Origin: Candidatus Zhuqueibacterota bacterium
GTDB lineage: Bacteria; Zhuqueibacterota; Zhuqueibacteria; Residuimicrobiales; Krinioviventaceae
NCBI GenBank assembly: GCA_016928775.1
Contig: JAFGKD010000133.1
Span: forward strand, 1-64,000
Direction of reading: 5' to 3'
Length of the DNA: 64,000 nt
How positions within the stretch are numbered: the stretch's first letter is position 1; each line of letters begins with the position of its first letter. Made by a program: the position numbers and the translations under genes. Of this stretch, positions 16,552 to 25,901 are shown piece by piece. Below the pieces are notes generated by a model that searched no databases, was not told where the DNA came from, and was given only the letters and a program-made list of their open reading frames with translations.

Positions 16552-16986
16552 ATGATCAAAGTGACGGTGAGTATCGACATCCATCGGCCGGCCGCCGATA
16601 TTTTTTCCTATATATCAAACTTTGCCAACAATTCCAAATGGCAGAGTGGCGTGACGGACGCCTATTTCACCACCGATCCGCCAGTCCGCCGCGGTTCAGG
16701 ATACAACCAGGTGGCGCGATTCTTCGGGAGAAAGATTGAGTCGAGTTTTGAGGTTATTGGCTATGAGCCGGGTCGCTTGATCAAAGCGGCCGGCAAAACA
16801 AAACCGTTATCCCTTGCCATTACGCGTATGATCGAACAGGTTGTTGAAGGTTCGAAAGTGACGACAATTGTTGAGGGAGATATGATTGGTCTGCTCAAAT
16901 TTGCCGAACCACTGCTGCAGAAACGATTGCAGAGGTCGATTGAAAAAGAGCACAAAAAGTTAAAAAAGCTGCTGGAAAAAATTTAG
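16552..16986 (+). CDS. SRPBCC-fold protein (polyketide cyclase/dehydrase-like)
   Basis: This 144-residue protein has the START/SRPBCC ligand-pocket pattern. It opens 'VTVSIDIHRPAADIFSYISN', continues with 'NNSKWQSGV', and ends in a long amphipathic helix. The family binds hydrophobic ligands, and no specific ligand can be given. 'gaggagctaccagc' precedes the ATG. It is 15 bases ahead of the polyferredoxin-like gene and probably co-transcribed. Confidence 0.8.
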   Translation: MIKVTVSIDIHRPAADIFSYISNFANNSKWQSGVTDAYFTTDPPVRRGSGYNQVARFFGRKIESSFEVIGYEPGRLIKAAGKTKPLSLAITRMIEQVVEGSKVTTIVEGDMIGLLKFAEPLLQKRLQRSIEKEHKKLKKLLEKI

Positions 16987-17001
16987 CATTTCGGAGTAAA
17001 A

Positions 17002-18282
17002 ATGGCGCATCAAACTTTAAAATCATCCTACGCCGCTCTCGCCGAACGATTAAATCGGTTCCCGCAGGGTGCTCCACCGTCGGGGACGCTGGAAAAAATT
17101 CTCAAAATTATCATCAAGGAAAAAGAAGCGGCGCTGATCTCGCAATTGCCCATCAAGCCGTTCACCGTGGCTAAAGCCGCGCGCATCTGGAAAGTGCCCG
17201 TTGTTGAGGCGCAAAAAGTTTTGGATGAATTGGCTGGTCGCGCCATTTTGGTGGATGTGGAAAAAAACGGCGAATCCGTATATGTCTTGCCACCACCCAT
17301 GGCCGGATTTTTTGAATTCTCCATGATGCGTTTGCGCGATGATATCGATCAAAAAGTATTGGCGGAATTATTTTATCAGTACATGAACGTGGAAGAGGAT
17401 TTTATCAAACATCTCTTCACGGACGGCGAAACACAGTTGGGCCGAACATTTGTGCACGAGCCGGTGCTGTCAAACGAGAATGCCCTGCACGTCCTCGACT
17501 ATGAGCGCGCCTCGGAAGTCATCAAAACCGCATCTTGTCGGGCGGTCGGCGTGTGCTATTGTCGACACAAAATGCAGCATGTGCATCAAGCATGCGATGC
17601 GCCGATGGACATCTGCATGACATTTAACAGCTCGGCGGAATCGCTCAGCAAACATGGTCACGCCCGGGCCATTGATGTCGCTGAAGGGCTGGATTTGCTG
17701 CAATTAGCCTATGAACATAATCTTGTGCAGTTTGGCGAAAATGTGCGCCAAAGCGTCAACTTTATTTGCAACTGCTGCGGCTGTTGTTGTGAGGCCATGT
17801 TGGCGGCGAAACGGTTTGCGTATCTCAATCCCATTCATACCACCAATTTTTTACCTGAAATAGATGTTGAACAATGCACTGGCTGCGGCGTCTGTGTGGA
17901 GGTCTGTCCGGTTGAAGCCATGTCGCTGGTCTCGGCCAATGATCCGCGCCGACCAAAACGAAAAATCGCCAAACTGGATGCTGATTTGTGTCTTGGATGT
18001 GGTATTTGTGTGCGGAATTGTCGGGTGGATGCCTTGTCACTCAAGGAACGTGCGGAGAGGGTGATCACACCATTAAATGGCGTGCATAAAGCGGTGGTTA
18101 TGGCGTTGGAACGCGGAAAATTACAAAACCTTGTTTTTGACAACCAAGTGCTTTTGAGTCATCGAGCGCTTGCCGCTGTTCTCGGTGCGATTCTCAAACT
18201 GCCGCCAATCAAACAACTATTGGCTCAACAGCAAGTGAAATCAAGATATTTGGAAGCGTTAATAAGCAAATTCGGGAATTAG
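17002..18282 (+). CDS. Fe-S protein with winged-helix-like N-terminus and unusual Cys clusters
   Basis: The 426-residue protein has four parts. Residues 30-95 look like a helix-turn-helix segment ('FTVAKAARIWKVP'). Residues 179-205 carry 'CRAVGVCYCRHK' plus two more Cys. Residues 256-263 read C-N-C-C-G-C-C-C. Two classical [4Fe-4S] motifs follow at 292-302 and 330-340. It is a cytoplasmic electron-transfer or sensory protein of a family seen in anaerobes. The two non-ferredoxin Cys clusters suggest additional cofactors, which is inference. It is preceded by 'cggagtaaaa'. Confidence 0.75.
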   Translation: MAHQTLKSSYAALAERLNRFPQGAPPSGTLEKILKIIIKEKEAALISQLPIKPFTVAKAARIWKVPVVEAQKVLDELAGRAILVDVEKNGESVYVLPPPMAGFFEFSMMRLRDDIDQKVLAELFYQYMNVEEDFIKHLFTDGETQLGRTFVHEPVLSNENALHVLDYERASEVIKTASCRAVGVCYCRHKMQHVHQACDAPMDICMTFNSSAESLSKHGHARAIDVAEGLDLLQLAYEHNLVQFGENVRQSVNFICNCCGCCCEAMLAAKRFAYLNPIHTTNFLPEIDVEQCTGCGVCVEVCPVEAMSLVSANDPRRPKRKIAKLDADLCLGCGICVRNCRVDALSLKERAERVITPLNGVHKAVVMALERGKLQNLVFDNQVLLSHRALAAVLGAILKLPPIKQLLAQQQVKSRYLEALISKFGN

Positions 18283-18364
18283 GTTTGTGAAATATTTTGT
18301 TTTATATTCTGTTTACATTAGATAAACTCGGCTACGCATGAAATTTTGCATCTAGAGGCATGCC

Positions 18365-18889
18365 ATGATTGTTCTCAAAATAATATCAAAATTCTTCAAA
18401 GCGCTGCGTTCCAATCAATCGCCGAACCAGTTGGCATGGGGATTTGTCCTGGGCATGATTATAGGGCTTACTCCTGTGCCAAATGTGCACAATTTGGTTG
18501 TGCTTGTTTTGATCATCATCATCAACGTCAATGCAGCGATGTCGATCGCAGCGTTCATCCTGTTTAGTCTCTTTGCCTATCTATTAGATCCTTTGTTTCA
18601 CTCCCTTGGCTATTGGCTTTTGGTTGATCTCGAAGGGCTACGGCCGCTCTGGCTGTTTGTCTCGACGACGCCAGGATTAGCCTTGGCAAATCTGAACAAC
18701 ACGGTTGTTTTAGGGAGTCTGGTGGTGGCGTTGTTGCTCATTGTCCCCATGTACTTTTTCACCAAATGGTGGGTGAGACAATATCGCGAAAAAATTGATG
18801 CACGCATGCAAAAGTGGAAAATCGTCCAGATTCTCAAAGGATCAAAACTCTACCAACTTTATAACAAATTTAGCCATTTAGGAGATTAA
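18365..18889 (+). CDS. TIGR03546 family membrane protein
   Basis: The 174-residue protein has three or four transmembrane helices and the opening 'SPNQLAWGFVLGMIIGLTP', characteristic of the TIGR03546 family (related to DUF2062). The function is unknown. It is always or often paired with a TIGR03545 protein, and that partner begins 3 bases downstream here. 'gaggcatgcc' precedes the ATG. Confidence 0.88.
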   Translation: MIVLKIISKFFKALRSNQSPNQLAWGFVLGMIIGLTPVPNVHNLVVLVLIIIINVNAAMSIAAFILFSLFAYLLDPLFHSLGYWLLVDLEGLRPLWLFVSTTPGLALANLNNTVVLGSLVVALLLIVPMYFFTKWWVRQYREKIDARMQKWKIVQILKGSKLYQLYNKFSHLGD

Positions 18890-18891
18890 TC

Positions 18892-20745
18892 GTGCGCTGG
18901 AAAGGTTTGATATTTTTAGCTGTTCTGATCGGCATCGTTGTCGCACTGGGCCTGTTGCTCACGGACAAATGGCTGGAAAAACGGTTGGAAAGTGTTGGCA
19001 CAGCCATTGTCGGTGCCAAAGTTGAAATAGATCGATTGGACTTTTCGATATTTGGCTTGCACATGCGCTGGGACAGTCTGCAGGTGACAAATCCCAAAAA
19101 CACGATGAAAAATATGCTCACCACTGGTCGAACTAATTTTGATCTGGAATTTGCACCATTGCTGAAGAAAAAAGTGATCATTGATAACATTGAAATGACC
19201 AATGTCACATCCGGGACGGAGCGAACCACGGACGGCAAGGTCGAGAAAAAGGTGAGGAAAAAAGAGAGAAAACCCAATTTCATCACCAAGACCATTGATC
19301 GGCTGGAAGCGGATGTCGCTGCAGCACCGGCGTGGCAGTTGGATGATTTATCGAAAAAGGTGAACGTGGATAGTATTTTAAAATTTCTCAATATCACATC
19401 ACCCCAAAAGATCGACTCGTTGCAGAAGAACCTGGCCATCACCTACAATTATTGGGACAGCACTTTTGCGGTTGTAGATTGGGAAAATGACTTGACCTAT
19501 TTCAAATCGCGCGTCACCGCAATTAATCCAGGTCAGCTGCAAACTCTTGACGGCTTGCAATCGGCATATACAACATTGAACCAGATTGATGACAAAGTTG
19601 ATTCACTGGAAACTTTTGTCACTGATGCCCGCAGTAAATTGACGACGGATTTGAACGAGACAAAAACCCGAATTGGCCAGGTGGATGACTGGATTAAAAA
19701 TGATTATAAAAATGCCCTGGCCCAGGCCAAGCTGCCGACGATTAACAAGGAGAACATTGCGCAGTTTATCTTTGGCGCCAAAGTCGTCGCCCAGGCCACC
19801 CAAATACTGGGCACTGTCAATACCGTGCGAGATTATGCAGAAAAATTCAAATCGGACAAGCCCAAAAAAGAAAAACCGCCACGACTCAAGGGCCAGACGA
19901 TCTATTTCACCAGACAGCAATCATTGCCGAACTTTTGGATTAAAAACATCAACCTGTCGGGCCATACGACTCGTGGTTTGCAAATCGGCGGTGAATTAAA
20001 ACATCTTGTCTCAAATCAAACGCTCATCGGCGAGCCCACAACATTTGATATCAAAGGTGAACGGGGTGATGGTGCCAATTTGAATTTCTACGGAGAGTTC
20101 AACTACCTCGGCGAAAGCCCTGTGGAAAAGTTTGCCCTGAATATGGGCGCCATGCCGCTGAATAATGTCAAACTCTCTGACTCACCCCTGTTACCCAATA
20201 AAATTGAAAAAGGCCTGGGTGATTTAAAAGCATCCCTGCACGTCGGTGGCGAAAGTTTGAACAGCGAAGTGAGCTTTGTCGCGAACAAGCTCAATTTTGA
20301 CTTTGGTGAAAATCCGTCAGAAAAGCTGGTCGACAAAACCGTGCGCAAGATTCTCTCGAGCGCTTCAACGGTGGATCTTGATGTCTCGCTAAAGAGCAGT
20401 GATGAACGAACCGTTTTGGGGCTCGATTCCAATCTGGACGAGTTGTTTGCCCGAGAGCTGCAAAAAATTGTCGGTGAAGAGCTGCAGGCTGCCAGAGACA
20501 AAATAGAAGCTGAAGTGCAAAAACAGGTTACAAAGTACAAAAACGAGTTTGATACCTATGTTGCACGGCAGACGGAATCTCTGGAAGCCCAAATGAAAAA
20601 GTATGAAGATTTGTTGAACGAACAAAAAGCCTTGATCGAGACCAAGAAAAAGGAACTGGAAGCGCGCATCGAGGAGGAAAAGCAAAAAGCGCAAAAAGGC
20701 ATCGAGGAGGAAGCCAAAAAACGACTCAAGGGATTGTTTGAATAA
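18892..20745 (+). CDS. TIGR03545 family protein, membrane-anchored with coiled coil
   Basis: The 617-residue protein starts with GTG, right behind the TIGR03546 stop and 'taggagattaatc'. It has one N-terminal membrane helix ('GLIFLAVLIGIVVALGLLL'). A large region recalls AsmA-like lipid-handling proteins ('LESVGTAIVGAKVEIDRLDF'). A long charged coiled coil occupies the last 110 residues. It is probably periplasmic and involved in envelope assembly with its partner; that role is inference from the topology and pairing. Confidence 0.85.
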   Translation: MRWKGLIFLAVLIGIVVALGLLLTDKWLEKRLESVGTAIVGAKVEIDRLDFSIFGLHMRWDSLQVTNPKNTMKNMLTTGRTNFDLEFAPLLKKKVIIDNIEMTNVTSGTERTTDGKVEKKVRKKERKPNFITKTIDRLEADVAAAPAWQLDDLSKKVNVDSILKFLNITSPQKIDSLQKNLAITYNYWDSTFAVVDWENDLTYFKSRVTAINPGQLQTLDGLQSAYTTLNQIDDKVDSLETFVTDARSKLTTDLNETKTRIGQVDDWIKNDYKNALAQAKLPTINKENIAQFIFGAKVVAQATQILGTVNTVRDYAEKFKSDKPKKEKPPRLKGQTIYFTRQQSLPNFWIKNINLSGHTTRGLQIGGELKHLVSNQTLIGEPTTFDIKGERGDGANLNFYGEFNYLGESPVEKFALNMGAMPLNNVKLSDSPLLPNKIEKGLGDLKASLHVGGESLNSEVSFVANKLNFDFGENPSEKLVDKTVRKILSSASTVDLDVSLKSSDERTVLGLDSNLDELFARELQKIVGEELQAARDKIEAEVQKQVTKYKNEFDTYVARQTESLEAQMKKYEDLLNEQKALIETKKKELEARIEEEKQKAQKGIEEEAKKRLKGLFE

Positions 20746-20763
20746 TGGCGACTATAAAAGCTG

Positions 20764-21162
20764 TCACTTTTTTTGATCTGTTGTATTGACCTCATATTTG
20801 GAAGGGCATTTCAACAAAATCCTGTTCGCCTGAAAGACGCCGTCAGGACGTAGATACCCTTCTGCCACAACCTGTTGCGCATCAGCTAATTGATCGGGTT
20901 TTACACCCTGATAATATACTTGTAATGTATCACCCTGATCATACAACTTGAAATAAACTTCAATAGCCTGCGAATCCCATTCGATTGTCGCCGGATCAAC
21001 GTAACCATGAATTCGAATGCCATCCGCATGCGTGATGTCTTCTTTGGCGTATAATTCAGAGACAGTTAAATAGTACGATGCATTATCTTTAAAGCCGCTA
21101 AAAATTAAAAATCCTAATGCAGCGATGATGATAACAACACCAATGATTATTTTGGGCTTCAT
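20764..21162 (-). CDS. ccmE: Heme chaperone CcmE, CXXXY variant
   Basis: The 132-residue protein has an N-terminal membrane anchor ('IIIGVVIIIAALGFLIF') followed by an OB-fold domain ('IRIHGYVDPATI', 'VVAEGYLRPDGVFQANRIL'). In most CcmE proteins the heme-binding residue is His in an HXXXY motif. Here it is Cys119-P-S-K-Tyr123, the CXXXY variant known from some deltaproteobacteria and archaea. CcmE carries heme to cytochromes c. None of ccmABCDFGH is in the window, so the gene is an orphan here. The start at 21162 follows 'agaggaccac'. It converges on the TIGR03545 gene 18 bases away. Confidence 0.82.
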   Translation of the reverse strand: MKPKIIIGVVIIIAALGFLIFSGFKDNASYYLTVSELYAKEDITHADGIRIHGYVDPATIEWDSQAIEVYFKLYDQGDTLQVYYQGVKPDQLADAQQVVAEGYLRPDGVFQANRILLKCPSKYEVNTTDQKK

Positions 21163-21186
21163 GTGGTCCTCTTTTTTACGGGAGGA

Positions 21187-21215
21187 AATGTAACAAATGT
21201 GCGCCAAAGAGTCAA
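21187..21215 (-). promoter_or_regulatory. Sigma-70-type promoter of ccmE
   Basis: On the minus strand, -35 TTGACT (21210-21215), a 17-base spacer and -10 TACATT (21187-21192) lie just ahead of the ccmE start codon. Confidence 0.55.
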
Positions 21216-21260
21216 GCTGTATGAATGAGTACTATTAATCACGAAATATTTGCAAAAATG

Positions 21261-21299
21261 TGTAAAGATTTTACATTCTAGTATAGTCTCTATTATAGT
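21261..21299 (+). promoter_or_regulatory. Promoter with overlapping inverted repeat
   Basis: -35 TTTACA (21270-21275), an 18-base spacer and -10 TATAGT (21294-21299) precede the gene at 21325. The -35 forms one arm of a perfect inverted repeat, TGTAAA-GAT-TTTACA (21261-21275), which could be a repressor site. Confidence 0.5.
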
Positions 21300-21324
21300 G
21301 GACATTATAAAGGCAAAGTTAAAA

Positions 21325-22500
21325 ATGGCTAAATATAAGTATCACCGTTTTTTGCTGGTATGGGCGGCTTTGATGAGCAGCACGATTGCCCAGGAAACCA
21401 TTGAATTGAGTCACTTGTTTGATGATGATATGACCAAATGGTATGAAATATCTTTCCGCTGCTCGGAACTTGTACCCTATTTTTATCAAAAGAATGAACA
21501 GGACTCGCTGTCCTATGTTTTGCAATACTGGGAACAGGAAACCGGTGTTATGGAGCCGATTCGGCGCGCCTGGCGGCTCAATCGAATGGCACAGAATTCA
21601 TTTGACTCGGACGATATGGGTGATGTCGTGGTTGACGATATGATTGACTACTTGAAGCAACTTGACGTGCAAAAAAGTGATACGTCGCATTGGCAGATTT
21701 CTGGTGGCGGAAAAGGCGAGAGGCCGGCTTTTATCAGTACAGCTTTTAACCAATTTACCCAATCTCTGGCGAATGAGCTGCTAAGTTATACTGATTTGTC
21801 AGATGATGAGTATCTGTTGTGCCTGTTTTACAGTCATCAATTTGATGAGTTTTGGCGACTCTTGAACAGTGGCGAGGCGCGTTACACGACTTTATATCGT
21901 GTCGTACAAGGTTATAAAAAAGATATAGAAAAAACAGATATGCACTATGGTTTTTTCCTCGGCTATTGGACGCCGCGCAGAGATTTTGTGCTTTTTGGCG
22001 ACAAGGTCAATCTTGGTGGTACCTTTGGTTTGCAGTGGCAACGCCTTTATTGCGATGTGAGCATGCTGCTGCAATTTCTGGATTCGCAAAATCCCTATAC
22101 CGTCAAGCATGAAGGAGAGTTTTTCGAGACCACACATTATTTCCGAATATATCTGGGCGTTGAACCGGCATTTAAACTTTATGATTGGGGACGGACGCGG
22201 ATTAATTTGCTGGCCGGCGCTGGCGTTGATATTCTGGAGGCGGTCTCTTCTGAAAATAATCCAGATATTGACGAGTCGATAAGCGTTGCCGGCCCGCACG
22301 CGAATCTGGGTGTGGGATTACAATATTATCTCGTCAAAGGTCAACCTTATTGTCTCTCGTGCCAATTGCGCTACGAATACGCGAGTTATGAAACACATGG
22401 CGGCACTGATTTTTCCAGGGGTGAGGGCGTTTCCTTTCGACTCGGTGTGATGTGGGATGCCAATGCGCGCAAACATGAATTTAAAAAGTATTTTGACTGA
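21325..22500 (+). CDS. Exported protein, possible outer-membrane beta-barrel C-terminus
   Basis: The 391-residue protein has a signal peptide ending near 'MSSTIAQE'. The N-terminal 200 residues are helical and acidic. The second half alternates polar and hydrophobic residues with many aromatics ('YGFFLGYWTPRRDF', 'GPHANLGVGLQYYL', 'SFRLGVMWD'), as in outer-membrane beta-strands. I do not recognise a named family. The start at 21325 is preferred over an upstream in-frame ATG at 21250, which lies in the promoter region. Confidence 0.6.
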   Translation: MAKYKYHRFLLVWAALMSSTIAQETIELSHLFDDDMTKWYEISFRCSELVPYFYQKNEQDSLSYVLQYWEQETGVMEPIRRAWRLNRMAQNSFDSDDMGDVVVDDMIDYLKQLDVQKSDTSHWQISGGGKGERPAFISTAFNQFTQSLANELLSYTDLSDDEYLLCLFYSHQFDEFWRLLNSGEARYTTLYRVVQGYKKDIEKTDMHYGFFLGYWTPRRDFVLFGDKVNLGGTFGLQWQRLYCDVSMLLQFLDSQNPYTVKHEGEFFETTHYFRIYLGVEPAFKLYDWGRTRINLLAGAGVDILEAVSSENNPDIDESISVAGPHANLGVGLQYYLVKGQPYCLSCQLRYEYASYETHGGTDFSRGEGVSFRLGVMWDANARKHEFKKYFD

Positions 22501-22521
22501 ACAAAACCGAAGGATAAAGAA

Positions 22522-23325
22522 ATGCTGATTATTGATGCGCATGTTCATATTTATCCAAACTTTGATCTCGACCGCGCCATCAGAAAGAGTGTGAAAAATT
22601 TTATCCATTGTCAGCACAACGGCGGTAAGCGCGAGGATGCGATCAAAATCTGGATGCTGACCGAACGTTCTGACTGCTTTTTCTTCCAACGTGCCCCAGA
22701 CCTTGAATTACCTGATTTCTCTTTTGAACAAGCCGATGAGGAAGACGCTTTGGTTGTTTTGGATAATGCGACAAACGAGCCTCTCCTGTATATCGTCGCT
22801 GGCCGGCAAATCATTTCTTCGGATAATCTTGAGGTCTGTGCGCTCGCGACCACTTTTTATCAACAGGACAAAACCTTGAATACGCTCGAAACAATTCGCG
22901 CTGTGAGAAGCGCTGGCGGATTGGCGGCGATAAACTGGGCGCCCGGGAAATGGTTTGGCGCGCGCGGTAAAATTGTTCAAAAAATGTTCGATGCTTTTGA
23001 TCCCGCCGAGTTGTTTATCAGCGATACGACCATGCGTCCGACGTGCTGGCGCACACCGATAAAAATGGCTGCCGCACAGCGCCGGGGCTTTCGCCTCGTG
23101 ACCGGATCTGATCCATTACCTTTTGCCGGCGAAGAGGATCTGATCGCATCATACACCTTTGTCACGGAAGGCGATTTTCACCAGCATAAACCGGTCTCTT
23201 CTCTGCGATCCATTTTGTGTGCACCGCAGCGTACGTTTGCCATCTGCGGGCGGCGCAGTGGACCACTGGCTTTTGCCAAACGACAATTTAAAATAATGAC
23301 CGAGAAAAAACGCTCCTCCTGTTGA
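22522..23325 (+). CDS. Predicted metal-dependent hydrolase, PHP/amidohydrolase-like
   Basis: The 267-residue cytoplasmic protein opens with 'MLIIDAHVHIYP', the Asp-His-x-His metal-binding start of PHP and amidohydrolase folds. It ends its core with 'RLVTGSDPLPFAGEED', where 'GSD' plus the following region resembles the late metal-binding Asp. The middle histidines of the classical families are not obvious. Substrate is unknown. 'aaggataaag' precedes the ATG, and the M28 peptidase gene follows after one base. Confidence 0.55.
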   Translation: MLIIDAHVHIYPNFDLDRAIRKSVKNFIHCQHNGGKREDAIKIWMLTERSDCFFFQRAPDLELPDFSFEQADEEDALVVLDNATNEPLLYIVAGRQIISSDNLEVCALATTFYQQDKTLNTLETIRAVRSAGGLAAINWAPGKWFGARGKIVQKMFDAFDPAELFISDTTMRPTCWRTPIKMAAAQRRGFRLVTGSDPLPFAGEEDLIASYTFVTEGDFHQHKPVSSLRSILCAPQRTFAICGRRSGPLAFAKRQFKIMTEKKRSSC

Positions 23326-23326
23326 T

Positions 23327-24973
23327 ATGGTGCAGACAAAAAAAATAATGCTCTTTTTTCTCGTCTCTTTAGTGCTGCGGGCGGATGAATCGCTGGAAAA
23401 ACTGGCGCCGTTGCTCGATGATATCTCCGGTGAATTTATCCAAAATCATACCGAGGTGCTGGGGAGCGATTTTATGGAGGGTCGCGCAACCGGTTCGCGG
23501 GGAGAACGCCTCGCCGCAGATTATATTCGATCAAAGTTGAAAGAATATAATGTCGAACCGGCAGTCGGACGACGGTCCTATTTTCAGAATATTCCTCTGC
23601 ATGGCAGCACGCCGCTATCCTCATCTCGCTTCACCCTGCACTGTCAGGGGAAAACAGTTAACTTTGAATTGGCAAAAGACTATGTGCTTTACAACACGGG
23701 TGCGCAAACTTTTTTGCCAAAGCCGCTGCCGTTAGTCTTTGTGGGACACGGGATTGTCGCGCCGGAATTTGATTATAATGACTATCAGAACGTCGATGTC
23801 ACAGATAAAATAGTCGTTTATTTATCCGGCGAACCGGTTTCAGATGATCCCGCTTATTTTGACGGTCCGCATCCCACTATCTATAGCTATGCCGAATCCA
23901 AAGAGCGGCTCGCGATTTCACGCGGCGCGCGCGGCTGCCTCCTCATTCCCCATCCCGATGAGATGCTCACCAGTTGGGATGAAGTGAGGCGGGAATTCTT
24001 ATTTGAAGATGTACGATTGGCCTATTCGGTTACGGATATTTTTAGCGCCATGATCAATCCTGATACAGCCGCACTTCTTTTTGATGGTGCAGAGCATTCG
24101 CTCGAAAGCGTTTTTCAGTGGCGGCGGGAACATATCATGCTCAGCTTTGAGCTGCCAATCCGTATCTCATTTCGCGGCCAATTTGAGGAGCGCGATTTTT
24201 TTTCCCGCAACATTTTAGCCGAAGTGCGCGGGACGGATTCGTCTCTCCGGGATTCCTATCTCATTCTCTCCGCCCACTATGATCATCTCGGCATTGGTGC
24301 ACCGGTTTGCAATGATTCGATCTATAATGGTGTTGTGGATAACGCTATTGGCACGGCCGCTTTGCTCGAAATTGCCCGCGCCTTGCAAAAATCACCACCA
24401 AAACGCAGCGTCCTCTTTATGTTTTTAACCGGCGAAGAAAAAGGATTGTTGGGGTCCACTTACTATATCGATAATCCGGTTATCCCACATTTTAAAACAA
24501 TTGCCAATATTAATATTGATGGTCTCGCAATTTTTGATACATTTAGAGATATCATCGGCTTTGGTACCGACATGTCAACTTTGGGTGATGTGCTGCACAG
24601 CACTGCAACACTTTTTGGTGTATCACTGTCCAGGTTGCCGCGCGACTTTTCGCGCACTGAATCATTTGCCCGCTCGGATCAGATTGTCTTTGCCAAGGCG
24701 GGTATTCCGGCGGCTCTGGTGATGGAAGGCGTTCTGTTCGATCATCTCTCAGCGAGCGAAGGCATTCAAAAACACATCAAGTGGATGCAGAACATCTATC
24801 ATTCGCCGTTTGACGATTTAACGCAACCGATTCATTGGAGCGCCGCCGAGCAGCATTGTCAACTGTTATTGGCGTTTGCCTGGAAACTCGCCAATGCCGC
24901 AACAGCACCGACCTGGCTCCCGGGCACGCCATATGTGACAACGCGATTGCAATCCATTGCCGAAAAAAAATAA
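23327..24973 (+). CDS. M28-family zinc aminopeptidase, exported
   Basis: The 548-residue protein has a short hydrophobic N-terminus ('IMLFFLVSLVLRA') and a protease-associated insert. Its catalytic M28 core carries 'SAHYDHLG' (zinc His), 'GVVDNAIGTAALLEIA' (bridging Asp) and 'FLTGEEKGLLGS' (catalytic Glu pair). It probably trims peptides in the periplasm or outside the cell. The ATG at 23327 lies one base after the previous stop, so translation is likely coupled. ATG 23348 is an alternative start with the same signal segment. Confidence 0.88.
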   Translation: MVQTKKIMLFFLVSLVLRADESLEKLAPLLDDISGEFIQNHTEVLGSDFMEGRATGSRGERLAADYIRSKLKEYNVEPAVGRRSYFQNIPLHGSTPLSSSRFTLHCQGKTVNFELAKDYVLYNTGAQTFLPKPLPLVFVGHGIVAPEFDYNDYQNVDVTDKIVVYLSGEPVSDDPAYFDGPHPTIYSYAESKERLAISRGARGCLLIPHPDEMLTSWDEVRREFLFEDVRLAYSVTDIFSAMINPDTAALLFDGAEHSLESVFQWRREHIMLSFELPIRISFRGQFEERDFFSRNILAEVRGTDSSLRDSYLILSAHYDHLGIGAPVCNDSIYNGVVDNAIGTAALLEIARALQKSPPKRSVLFMFLTGEEKGLLGSTYYIDNPVIPHFKTIANINIDGLAIFDTFRDIIGFGTDMSTLGDVLHSTATLFGVSLSRLPRDFSRTESFARSDQIVFAKAGIPAALVMEGVLFDHLSASEGIQKHIKWMQNIYHSPFDDLTQPIHWSAAEQHCQLLLAFAWKLANAATAPTWLPGTPYVTTRLQSIAEKK

Positions 24974-24996
24974 AACGCGGACGTTGTGAGGTTCTG

Positions 24997-25818
24997 TTGA
25001 AAAAAATATTCTTTTTATTCCTGTCTGTGCTGATCAGCTGTTCGCTCGGCACGCGTCACCGGGCAACGACGCTGAAACTCCAAGGTTCAGATACCATGCT
25101 GCCGCTCGCGCGCTTTTGGGCTGAAGTGTATATGATTGAAAATCCCGGTATCTCGGTGTATGTTGAAGGCGGTGGAACGGCGACCGGCATGACGGCTTTG
25201 GCCCGCGGCGATATCGATATTTGTATGGCTTCTCGCCCTATCGTGCCGGAAGAGGCGCAGCAGCTGGTTGAAAAATTTGCCACGGTCGGCGTCTCGGTGT
25301 TGGTTGCCAAAGATGCCCTGAGCATTTATGTCAATCCGGACAATCCGGTCAAAAATCTCACCATCGAGCAGATCAGAGATATCTACAGCGGCAAAATAAA
25401 AAACTGGAGGCACGTCGGCGGCGATGATGCAGCGATTCTGCTGCTCAACCGCATGCCAACGTCCGGGACGTTTGCCTATTTTCAGGAACATGTGCTGGAA
25501 GGTGCGCCTTATAGTCCAGCCAACACCGCACTACCGACAACCAAAGCGATCATCGAAACCGTTGCCAAAGAAAAGTATGCGATCGGCTATGGCGGCATTG
25601 CTTATGAAACCGATATCTATCATTGTGATATCAATGGGGTGGCACCAACCAAAGAGAATGTAATAAATGATTCCTATCCATTGACGCGATATCTCTATCT
25701 TTATACCACAGATACGCCGCAGGGCAAAACCAAAGATTTTATTAACTGGATTCTGAGTGAACACGGACAGGATATCGTCAAATGGGTGGGCTATTTTCCG
25801 ATTTGGCAGGCTGATTGA
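24997..25818 (+). CDS. pstS: Phosphate-binding PstS-like lipoprotein
   Basis: The 273-residue solute-binding protein begins at a TTG (24997) behind 'gtgaggttc', giving the lipoprotein signal 'KKIFFLFLSVLISCS'. The phosphate-binding pattern is visible in 'LQGSDTMLPLA', 'GGGTATGMTALARGDIDI' and 'MPTSGTFAYFQEHVL'. It would capture phosphate for an ABC transporter, but no pstCAB or phoU is nearby. A longer frame from ATG 24835 would overlap the M28 gene and remove the signal, so it is rejected. Confidence 0.85.
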   Translation: MKKIFFLFLSVLISCSLGTRHRATTLKLQGSDTMLPLARFWAEVYMIENPGISVYVEGGGTATGMTALARGDIDICMASRPIVPEEAQQLVEKFATVGVSVLVAKDALSIYVNPDNPVKNLTIEQIRDIYSGKIKNWRHVGGDDAAILLLNRMPTSGTFAYFQEHVLEGAPYSPANTALPTTKAIIETVAKEKYAIGYGGIAYETDIYHCDINGVAPTKENVINDSYPLTRYLYLYTTDTPQGKTKDFINWILSEHGQDIVKWVGYFPIWQAD

Positions 25819-25901
25819 AAAAACCACTTTCTTTTAAAAGCTGAATTTCTTAAATATAGATTGATTCTGAATTATAAATTAATGAAATGGGAGGACGGAG
25901 C

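Noticed and set aside
18285..18300. 'ttgtgaaatattttgt' ahead of the TIGR03546 gene as a Rex site
   Set aside because: Only one half of the palindrome is present; the second half does not match.
24835..24996. Upstream extension of the PstS-like gene
   Set aside because: It overlaps the M28 peptidase gene and lacks export features; the TTG at 24997 gives a proper lipoprotein signal.
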